DNA of 64,000 nucleotides from Promicromonospora sukumoe (lineage in GTDB: Bacteria > Actinomycetota > Actinomycetes > Actinomycetales > Cellulomonadaceae). Below, one piece after another: positions 10,923-17,360 of the stretch (positions are counted from its first letter, which is position 1; each line of letters starts with the position of its first letter). The notes under the pieces are model-generated. The model worked only from the letters and a program-made list of their open reading frames with translations. It was not told the DNA's origin and ran no database searches. Position numbers and translations under genes: made by a program. The DNA is taken from NCBI RefSeq assembly GCF_014137995.1, contig NZ_JACGWV010000001.1:3162001-3226000 (forward strand), read 5' to 3'.

Positions 10923-11399
10923 TCAGCGCCCGGCGAAACCGCCGCTGGAGCCGAAGCCCCCGTCGCCCCGGTGCGAACCGGGCAGGACCTCGGCGCTCAC
11001 GAAGCGGGCGCGCTCGACCTTCTGGATCACGAGCTGCGCGATCCGGTCGCCGCGGAGCAGCTTCACGGGCTGCGTGGCGTCGGTGTTGAGCAGCGTGACC
11101 TTGATCTCGCCGCGGTAGCCCGCGTCCACCGTGCCCGGTGCGTTCACGATCGTCAGGCCGTGCTTCGTGGCGAGCCCCGAGCGCGGGTGCACGAACGCCG
11201 CGTAGCCGTCGGGCAGCGCGATCGAGACCCCCGTGGGCACCAGCACCCGTCCCTGCGGCGGGATCTCGACGTCGACCGTGGTCACCAGGTCGGCGCCGGC
11301 GTCGCCGGGGTGCGCGTAGGACGGGACGGGAACGTCGTCCAGGAGGCGGATGAGCACGTCGACCGTGCTGCCGTCGTGGGCTGGCTCAGGGGTGGGCAC
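10923..11399 (-). CDS. dut: dUTP diphosphatase (trimeric)
   Basis: Hydrolyses dUTP to dUMP and pyrophosphate, keeping uracil out of DNA and feeding thymidylate synthesis. All five dUTPase motifs are present: DAGADL, PRSGLA, GTVDAGYRGEI, RGDRIAQLVI and the C-terminal RGDGGFGSSG arm that closes over the trimer active site. GTG 11399 (158 residues) is chosen because TACTCT lies 6 bases upstream (leaderless); GTG 11417 would add six residues. It is divergent from the DUF3093 gene and first in the minus-strand block leading to DUF3159. Function is certain, start less so. Confidence 0.94.
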   Translation of the reverse strand: MPTPEPAHDGSTVDVLIRLLDDVPVPSYAHPGDAGADLVTTVDVEIPPQGRVLVPTGVSIALPDGYAAFVHPRSGLATKHGLTIVNAPGTVDAGYRGEIKVTLLNTDATQPVKLLRGDRIAQLVIQKVERARFVSAEVLPGSHRGDGGFGSSGGFAGR

Positions 11400-11476
11400 G
11401 CCGGAAGAGTACGCCACCTGGGCCCTCGCCGCCGCAGTAGTGCCGAGGCAGTGTCCGGGGCTGGGATGATGTGTCC

Positions 11477-11920
11477 ATGACGGCGACCACCCTCACCTTC
11501 CACGAGCGTCTCCTGCCCGGTCCCGGCGGCTGGCTCGGCACGGTCGGTCTGGGCGCCATCGCGGCGATCGCCCTGTGGCCGGTGCACGCGGCGGCCGCCG
11601 TGACGGTGGGGCTGCTGGTGTGCGTCGGCTCGGCGGTCGCCCTCGCGGTGACCTCCCCCGTCGTCGAGGTGTCCGACGGCGTGCTGCGCGCCGGGAACGC
11701 CCGTATCCCGGTCGCCCTGCTCGGCGCCGCGCAGGCCCTGGACGTGGCCGCCATGCGGCACGAGCTGGGCCCGGGTCTCAACGCGCGCGCCTACGTGTGC
11801 CTGCGCGCGTGGGCGCGGACCGGCGTGCGGGTGGCGGTCGACGACCCGGCCGACCCGACCCCCTACTGGCTGGTGTCGACGCGGCGTCCGGAGCTGCTGG
11901 TGAAGGCCTTGACCGACTGA
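11477..11920 (+). CDS. DUF3093 membrane protein
   Basis: A 147-residue protein with two hydrophobic segments (about 20-60) followed by a beta-rich cytoplasmic domain containing VVEVSDGVLRAGNARIP and ending WLVSTRRPELL, both typical of DUF3093 (Rv2698 position). It resembles bacterial PH-like domains following two TM helices, but function is unknown. Start choice: ATG 11477; GTG 11471 is an alternative adding two residues. It is divergent from dut and convergent with DUF4193. Confidence 0.8.
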   Translation: MTATTLTFHERLLPGPGGWLGTVGLGAIAAIALWPVHAAAAVTVGLLVCVGSAVALAVTSPVVEVSDGVLRAGNARIPVALLGAAQALDVAAMRHELGPGLNARAYVCLRAWARTGVRVAVDDPADPTPYWLVSTRRPELLVKALTD

Positions 11921-12046
11921 GCCGGAGGTGCAGCGCAGGGTGGGGGCCGAGGTACGAGGCACGCGCCCGGAGCGGAACCGCAGGCTCAGGCGGCAGACAA
12001 GCAGAGCCTAGGTCGCCCGGGCCCTTCCTGCCCCGGGTACGACGAA

Positions 12047-12071
12047 GGCTGCCATGCTCCGCATGACAGCC
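12047..12071. terminator. Hairpin between convergent DUF3093 and DUF4193 genes
   Basis: Arms 12047-12057 and 12061-12071 pair at 10 of 11 positions around a 3-base loop. It lies in the 184-base gap between two genes that end facing each other, so a bidirectional terminator is plausible. Confidence 0.5.
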
Positions 12072-12104
12072 CGGTCGTGTCGTCAGTGCCGAAGGCCTGG
12101 CAGA

Positions 12105-12404
12105 TCAGGCGGCGCACTCCGTGCAGATCATCTGGCCGGCCTTCTCGTAGGCCAGCTGGCTGCGGTGGTGCACCAGGAAACAGCTCGAGCACGTGAACTC
12201 GTCCGCCTGACGCGGCAGCACGCGCACTGCAAGCTCCTCGCCCGACAGATCGGCGCCCGGGAGCTCGAAGCCCTCGGCCGCTTCTGTCTCGTCCTCGTCC
12301 ACAACGCCCGAGGACTTGTCAGAACGACGTGCCTGCAGCTCCTGGATCGAGTCCTGCTCGACATCCTCGTCGTTCTTACGCGGGGCGTCGTAGTCAGTTG
12401 CCAT
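12105..12404 (-). CDS. DUF4193 small zinc-ribbon protein
   Basis: A 99-residue acidic protein nearly universal in actinobacteria (Rv2699c position). The N-terminal half is charged and probably disordered (TDYDAPRKNDEDVEQDS is typical); the C-terminal half has CSSC and CTEC pairs about 20 residues apart, which should bind one zinc ion. Role unknown; its abundance across actinobacteria suggests a housekeeping job in transcription or translation (inference). GGAG lies 8 bases before ATG 12404. It is a single-gene unit. Confidence 0.9.
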   Translation of the reverse strand: MATDYDAPRKNDEDVEQDSIQELQARRSDKSSGVVDEDETEAAEGFELPGADLSGEELAVRVLPRQADEFTCSSCFLVHHRSQLAYEKAGQMICTECAA

Positions 12405-12717
12405 GTGGTGTTCTCCGTCGATAGGTGGTCGCGCCGGAAGGGTTCGGGACATCCGGGGGTTCGACGCCGCCCCGGCCGGGACCCCCGCACGCGCCGTCGA
12501 ACAGCGACCGCATGCGGGTGTACGCGCAGATAATGCACACGGCCCCGGTTTTGTTCCCGAGTCGGCCCACGGATTGTGCACCATTTCTGTCAGGCGCGCT
12601 ACATCTGCTCGTGTAACCCCGGTCACGTACGCTCTGACCTGCAACGACGGCCCGATATCGGCCTTTTGGGCCCCGTCAGCAGTGACCAGGTTCGCGGGGG
12701 TGTGTCATAAAAAAAGA
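12405..12717. other. Intergenic region upstream of DUF4193
   Basis: About 310 bases without a convincing gene. On the minus strand a GCATTATCT stretch near 12528-12540 is the best -10-like sequence for DUF4193, giving a leader of roughly 120 bases. The right end holds the T-tract of the suhB terminator. No RNA gene or conserved riboswitch fold was recognised. Confidence 0.5.
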
Positions 12718-12739
12718 TCACCCACGGGTGTCACCCGCG
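12709..12739 (-). terminator. Intrinsic terminator built into the end of suhB
   Basis: On the minus strand, CGCGGGT / ACCCGTG arms (12723-12739) around a 3-base loop lie within the final codons of suhB, and a run of seven T (12709-12715) follows directly after the stop codon. A true U-tract is rare in this window, which makes this the best canonical terminator here. Confidence 0.75.
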
Positions 12740-13590
12740 GTGTCGCCCGCGCCGTCGGCGTCCGCCGCCTCGAGGATCGTGACGAGCTCGGGGACGAGGT
12801 CCCGCGGCCCCGCGACGGTCATCGCGTTGCCCGCCGGACGGCCCCGCAGGCCGGTCACCACGGCGCCCGCCTCGGTCGCCACGACCACGCCCGCGGCCAT
12901 GTCCCACGGGTTCAGGCCGCGCTCGTAGTACAGGTCGAGGGAGCCGTCGGCGAGCAGGCAGAGGTCGATGGCGGCGGAGCCGAGGCGGCGGATGTCCCGG
13001 ACCCGCGGCAGCACCTGCGCCAGGACCTGGGCCTGCTCGGACCGGCGCACGGCGTCGTACCCGAAGCCCGTGCCCAGCAGCGAGGTGCTCAGGGACGCCG
13101 GGGCGCCCGACCGGATCGGCGCGCCGTCGCGGGTCGCGCCCTCCCCGAGCCCGGCCGACCAGGTGCGCCCGTCGGCGATGCTGTGCACGCAGCCGGCCAG
13201 CACGGTCCACGAGGCGGGCTCCGGCGGGCCGGCCACGACCGCCACCGACACCGCCCAGGACGCCACCCCGTACAGGTAGTTCACGGTGCCGTCGATCGGG
13301 TCGAGCACCCAGGTCAGCCCGCTGGTGCCGGCGACGTCGTCGCCCTCCTCGCCCAGGATCGCGTCGTCGGGCCGCTCGGCGGCGATCATCTCGCGCAGCA
13401 GCTCCTCGGAGGCACGGTCCATGACCGTGACCGGGTCCACGTCGCTCGACTTGGTCGCGGCCACCTCGACCCGTTCGGGTCTGCCCTCCCGCACCAGGGT
13501 TCCGGCGGCCGTCGCGAGGCGGACGGCGAGATCGCGGAGGGCGGTGACGGTGACGCCGTCGGGCAGCTCGTGCGGTGCGGGTGAGATCAC
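12718..13590 (-). CDS. suhB: Inositol monophosphatase family protein
   Basis: A 290-residue Mg-dependent phosphatase that would dephosphorylate inositol 1-phosphate (supplying inositol for mycothiol and phosphatidylinositol) or a related sugar phosphate. Metal-binding motifs are present: GEEGDD (about 92-97), LDPIDGTVNY (about 108-117) and NPWDMAAG (about 225-232). GTG 13590 is preferred, with CAGGAT 6 bases upstream. It is divergent from sepH, in the order seen around M. tuberculosis suhB (Rv2701c). Substrate is inferred from the family only. Confidence 0.9.
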   Translation of the reverse strand: MISPAPHELPDGVTVTALRDLAVRLATAAGTLVREGRPERVEVAATKSSDVDPVTVMDRASEELLREMIAAERPDDAILGEEGDDVAGTSGLTWVLDPIDGTVNYLYGVASWAVSVAVVAGPPEPASWTVLAGCVHSIADGRTWSAGLGEGATRDGAPIRSGAPASLSTSLLGTGFGYDAVRRSEQAQVLAQVLPRVRDIRRLGSAAIDLCLLADGSLDLYYERGLNPWDMAAGVVVATEAGAVVTGLRGRPAGNAMTVAGPRDLVPELVTILEAADADGAGDTAGDTRG

Positions 13591-13710
13591 GCGCCCATCC
13601 TGCCGCACCCGCAGGCGGGCTACGATCCGGCGGCACACCGACGCGCCTGCGCCACGCCGCCGCCGCTCGGTGGCAGGCTCGGGGCACAGGACCACCCCGG
13701 GAGGACTGGC

Positions 13711-14880
13711 ATGGACGAGCTGGAGCTGGTGAGGCTGCACGAGGACGGTGAACGCCTCGTCCTCGCCGCGCGCGACGGCACCCAGAGCACCCTGCCGATC
13801 ACCGACGCCCTGCGCGCCGCCCTCCGGGGTGACCGTCCGCGCATGGAGTCGATCCGGGCCCAGGAGGAGTCCACGCTGCGTCCCCGCGAGATCCAGGCGC
13901 GCCTGCGCGCGGGCGAGACCTGCGAGGCGCTGGCCGAGGCGTCGGGCCTGCCCGTCGAGCACGTGCGGCGCTTCGAGTACCCCGTCATCTCCGAGCGCGA
14001 GCACGCGATCTCGCGCGTCCGCGCCAAGGCCGTCCTGACCGACGACGACAGCGCGACCACGCTCGGCGAGGTCGCCGACGAGCGCCTGCGCTCGCGCGGC
14101 GTACGGCCCGACGACGCGCGGTGGACCGCCACCCGCGAGGGCAACCACCCCTGGATCGTGCAGGTCGAGTTCAGCGCGGGCGAGCGTCCGCGGCTGGCCC
14201 GCTGGTCCCTCGAGCCGCGGGGCGGCTTCGTGACGGCACTCGACGACGAGGCCCGCTGGCTCGGCCTCCCGGAGGACGACGACGGGCCGGTGCTGGCCGG
14301 CGTGTCCGCCCTGCCGCCGCAGCGCCTCGGCGCGCGCGGGTCCCGGCCCGCGCCGCCCGAGCCCGACGACACGGACCTGCTGCTGGACAACCTCTCCGAG
14401 CGGCGCGGCCAGCGCCCCTCGCGCCGTTCCGCGCCCGACGTCGGTATGCCCGACCTGCTGGAGCTCGACGCCCTGGACGACGGCCACGCCAGCGGACCGG
14501 GCTCGGCGGCCAGCCCGGACGAGCCCGACGAGTCCGCGCCGGAGCCGGCCGCGGCCGTCGTCGACATCGGCGCGCGCCGGGGCGGGAACCGCCCCAAGAT
14601 GCCGTCGGTCAAGGTGCCGGACTCCCCCGCCGACCTGGAGTGGGAGGGGCCGAGCCAGTGGGAGATCCCGGCGCCCGGCCCGGCGTCGTCGGACCAGCAG
14701 CCGGCGCCCGAGCCGGAGCGTGCCCCGGAGCCCGAGCCCGTCCCGCCGCCGGAGCCGGCGAACGTGCCGGGCAAGGAGCCCGCGGTCGCCAAGCGGCCGG
14801 CCCCGAAGCGGGGCCGCAAGTCGCGCGCCCAGGTGCCGAGCTGGGACGAGATCGTCTTCGGCTCGCGCCCGGAGGTCTAG
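13711..14880 (+). CDS. sepH: SepH, FtsZ-associated cell-division protein (DUF3071)
   Basis: A 389-residue protein. Residues 1-about 170 are the DUF3071 domain, including a helix-turn-helix-like segment near 60-95 (REIQARLRAGETCEALAEA). The rest is acidic and Pro-rich and ends in a basic tract (KRGRKSRAQVPSWDEIVFG), a conserved C-terminal signature. In Streptomyces and mycobacteria SepH binds FtsZ and promotes filament assembly at division sites. GGGAGG lies 6-7 bases before ATG 13711. It is monocistronic and convergent with tdk, only 25 bases away. Confidence 0.92.
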   Translation: MDELELVRLHEDGERLVLAARDGTQSTLPITDALRAALRGDRPRMESIRAQEESTLRPREIQARLRAGETCEALAEASGLPVEHVRRFEYPVISEREHAISRVRAKAVLTDDDSATTLGEVADERLRSRGVRPDDARWTATREGNHPWIVQVEFSAGERPRLARWSLEPRGGFVTALDDEARWLGLPEDDDGPVLAGVSALPPQRLGARGSRPAPPEPDDTDLLLDNLSERRGQRPSRRSAPDVGMPDLLELDALDDGHASGPGSAASPDEPDESAPEPAAAVVDIGARRGGNRPKMPSVKVPDSPADLEWEGPSQWEIPAPGPASSDQQPAPEPERAPEPEPVPPPEPANVPGKEPAVAKRPAPKRGRKSRAQVPSWDEIVFGSRPEV

Positions 14881-14905
14881 CCGAGCCGGTCCGCCACCCG
14901 GTGGT

Positions 14906-15538
14906 CTAGTCCCAGAGGGACTCGTCCACCGAGTGGCGGCGCGCCGTCAGGGCGGTCATGCGGCGCATGTGGTGGCGGCGGCAGAGCACCTCGTACGCGA
15001 CCTCGGCGAGGCCGACGTCGCCGATCACCACCTGCTCGCCCTCGGTGACCATGATGCCGTCGACGGTGCGTGCGTTGTGCGTGGCGCGGGCGCCGCACCA
15101 GCACAGGGACTGCACCTGGAGCAGCTCGACGCGGTCGGCGAGCTCGATGAGCCGGGCCGATCCGGGGAAGAGCCGGGTGCGGAAGTCGGTGGTGATGCCG
15201 AACGCGAAGATGTCGATCTCCGTCTCGTCCACCAGCCGGGCGAGCTGCTCCACCTGCGCGGGCGAGTAGAACTGCGCCTCGTCGCACACGAGGTAGTCGA
15301 CGGCCTCGCCGCCCGCCCGCCGCGCGCCGATCTCGACCCAGAAGTCGGTGTCGTCGGTGACCTCGACGGCCGCGACCTCCAGGCCCAGCCGGCTGGAGAC
15401 GCGGTCGGCGCCGGCCCGGTCGCCGCGGCTGAAGATGAGCCCCGCGCGTCCGCGGGCGCGGAAGTTGTGGTCGGTCTGCAGGGCGAGGGTGGACTTGCCG
15501 GAGTCCATGGTCCCGGAGAAGAAGACGAGCTGAGCCAC
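14906..15538 (-). CDS. tdk: Thymidine kinase
   Basis: A 210-residue type II thymidine kinase for pyrimidine salvage: phosphorylates thymidine with ATP. The P-loop is at residues 9-16 (GTMDSGKS), the Asp/Glu pair is in CDEAQFY, and the zinc-binding lasso cysteines appear in CWCGARATHNAR and in VLCRRHH. GTG 15538 begins exactly at the family N-terminus (AQLVFFSG). The frame is open far upstream inside the next gene but that is a shadow. It starts 8 bases after the phosphodiesterase stop, so the two are likely co-transcribed. Confidence 0.96.
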   Translation of the reverse strand: MAQLVFFSGTMDSGKSTLALQTDHNFRARGRAGLIFSRGDRAGADRVSSRLGLEVAAVEVTDDTDFWVEIGARRAGGEAVDYLVCDEAQFYSPAQVEQLARLVDETEIDIFAFGITTDFRTRLFPGSARLIELADRVELLQVQSLCWCGARATHNARTVDGIMVTEGEQVVIGDVGLAEVAYEVLCRRHHMRRMTALTARRHSVDESLWD

Positions 15539-15546
15539 AGGAGTTC

Positions 15547-16752
15547 CTAGGAGAGCGCGGTCAGGAACGGCACGAGCATCTCGTGCGGGGTGAGGGAGCC
15601 GTGCACGCCGGGCATGGCCCGGGCGTTCGCGGAGTGCACCCGGGAGTCGACGACGGTGGCGGCGCCGGTCATCGCCACCACCACGTCCCCGAGCGCGGGC
15701 AGCACGTGCTCGGCGACCGGCCCGAACCAGCCGTCCGCGACGGCCCGGTCCCGGAGCACGACCAGGGCGTGGTCGCCCAGCCGCTCGGTCCACCGCGCGG
15801 CGACGTCGGCCGGGTCGGTGCCGGGCTCGGTGTAGAGGTGCAGGGCGCGCGGCTCGCCACCCACCATGGCGACGCCGGGGTACAGCGCGGGGTCGGTCGC
15901 GACGTCCCACTGGAGGCCGGGGTCGGCCTTGATCTGGCCGTGGTCGGCCGTGACGAGCACCAGCGTGCCGCGCGGGACGCTCCGCAGCAGACGGGCCAGC
16001 TCCCGGTCGGTCGACTCCAGCGCGTCGCCCCACTGCCAGGAGTCCCAGCCGAAGCCGTGCCCCGTCTTGTCGACGTCGCCCTGGTACAGGTAGACGAGGC
16101 TCTGCCCGGTGCCCTGCGGGTCGGCCGGCCGCCGCAGCGCCGCGACGGTGGCGTCCACGCGCTGCTCGAAGGTCTCGGCGGCGACGTGGGCGGGGCCCCG
16201 CAGCGCGGCCTGGCTCATGCCGGAGCCCGCGAACTTGCGCGGGCCGGGGGCCACCACGCGCGTGCCGGCGGCGGCGAGCGTCTCCAGGACGGTGGGCTCG
16301 CGCTGCACGTCGGCGGGGTCGCCGAGGTCGCGCCACTGCACCACGGAGGCGAGCCTGCCGGTGGCGGCGTCGCGCTGCGTGTAGCCGACCATCCCGGTGC
16401 GGCCGGGGGCGGTGCCCGTCCCGAGGATGCTCAGGGCCGACGCCGTCGTCGACGGGAAGCTGGAGGTGAGCGTCGCCTCCTCCTCGCCCCGGTCCCGCAG
16501 CAGCCCGCGCAGGAACGGCGCGTGCCCGCCGCGCTCGGCGAGGTTGCGCAGGCCGAGCCCGTCGACCAGCACGACGACCACGCGGTCGGCGTCGGGCAGG
16601 CCGAGGGCGGCGCGGCTCGCGGCCGAGCCCAGGCCCGTGGCCGTGGTGAGGTCGTGGCCCAGGGCGCCCGCGGCGGCGGGCAGGACGGCGGCGAGGCTGG
16701 CCGTGTCGTAGGACGGCGCGACCAGGGGCTCGGGCAGGTGCGGTGCGCTCAC
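15547..16752 (-). CDS. Alkaline-phosphatase-superfamily phosphodiesterase/nucleotide pyrophosphatase
   Basis: A 401-residue metal-dependent hydrolase of the type I phosphodiesterase/NPP family. Metal-site motifs in order: VVVLVDGLG (about 59-67), nucleophile region FPSTTASA (about 100), GDVDKTGHG (about 226), TADHGQ (about 269) and HGSLTPHEM near the C-terminus. No signal peptide is visible, so it is probably cytoplasmic; substrate unknown. It overlaps the DUF5998 gene by 4 bases and precedes tdk, giving a three-gene unit. This order recurs near sepH in other actinobacteria (recalled). Confidence 0.88.
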   Translation of the reverse strand: MSAPHLPEPLVAPSYDTASLAAVLPAAAGALGHDLTTATGLGSAASRAALGLPDADRVVVVLVDGLGLRNLAERGGHAPFLRGLLRDRGEEEATLTSSFPSTTASALSILGTGTAPGRTGMVGYTQRDAATGRLASVVQWRDLGDPADVQREPTVLETLAAAGTRVVAPGPRKFAGSGMSQAALRGPAHVAAETFEQRVDATVAALRRPADPQGTGQSLVYLYQGDVDKTGHGFGWDSWQWGDALESTDRELARLLRSVPRGTLVLVTADHGQIKADPGLQWDVATDPALYPGVAMVGGEPRALHLYTEPGTDPADVAARWTERLGDHALVVLRDRAVADGWFGPVAEHVLPALGDVVVAMTGAATVVDSRVHSANARAMPGVHGSLTPHEMLVPFLTALS

Positions 16753-17327
16753 GCAGACGTGGCCAGGGACAGGGCCTTGGCGAAGTCGACGGCGGCCCGG
16801 ACCGCGGCGTCGCCCTCGGCCTCGCCGGAGACGCGGACCACGACGTCGTCGGGCGTCACCTGGCCGGTCAGACCGTGGTCGGCCGTGCAGTTCGGGTCCA
16901 CGCAGGAGGCCGGCTCCAGGTCGACGCGGGAGACGGCGCCCCAGCCCACCGCGAGCGTGACCTCGCGCGTCGCGCCGCGGCGCGGGTAGCGCTCCGGGTC
17001 CGCGATCACGTGGGTCAGCGCCACGGAGCGGATCTCGCGCACCGGGACCACCTCGGTGGTGGCGGACGCCGAGCCGGGCCTGGCCGGGTCCTCCCCCGTG
17101 TGGTCGTCCACGTGCGCGGTGACCAGGCGGGTCGGTGTCAGCACCAGGACGGTCAGGTGCCGGCGCACCTCCGAGTCGAAGGTGGTCTCGGCCTGCACGA
17201 GGTGGGCCACCACCTCCTCGCCGGCCAGGGCCACGTCGAGCACGTCGGCGACGAGCTCGGGGTAGTAGCCGGCCCGGTGCAGGTGGGCGGTCAGGTCGTC
17301 ACGGGCATCGGTAGGGGCATGGGGCAC
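16749..17327 (-). CDS. DUF5998 protein
   Basis: A 192-residue soluble protein with no recognised catalytic motif. It begins with a helical region (1-45) and continues with beta-strand-rich text resembling a PH-like fold (HLTVLVLTPTRLVTAHVDD). A CVDPNCTADHG segment near 140 has two cysteines. It matches what I recall as DUF5998, an actinobacterial family next to an alkaline-phosphatase-like gene. Overlaps that gene by ATGA-type coupling. Function unknown. Confidence 0.72.
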   Translation of the reverse strand: MPHAPTDARDDLTAHLHRAGYYPELVADVLDVALAGEEVVAHLVQAETTFDSEVRRHLTVLVLTPTRLVTAHVDDHTGEDPARPGSASATTEVVPVREIRSVALTHVIADPERYPRRGATREVTLAVGWGAVSRVDLEPASCVDPNCTADHGLTGQVTPDDVVVRVSGEAEGDAAVRAAVDFAKALSLATSA

Positions 17328-17360
17328 AGTCGAATCATCCCACGAGAGGGGGTCCCGCCG

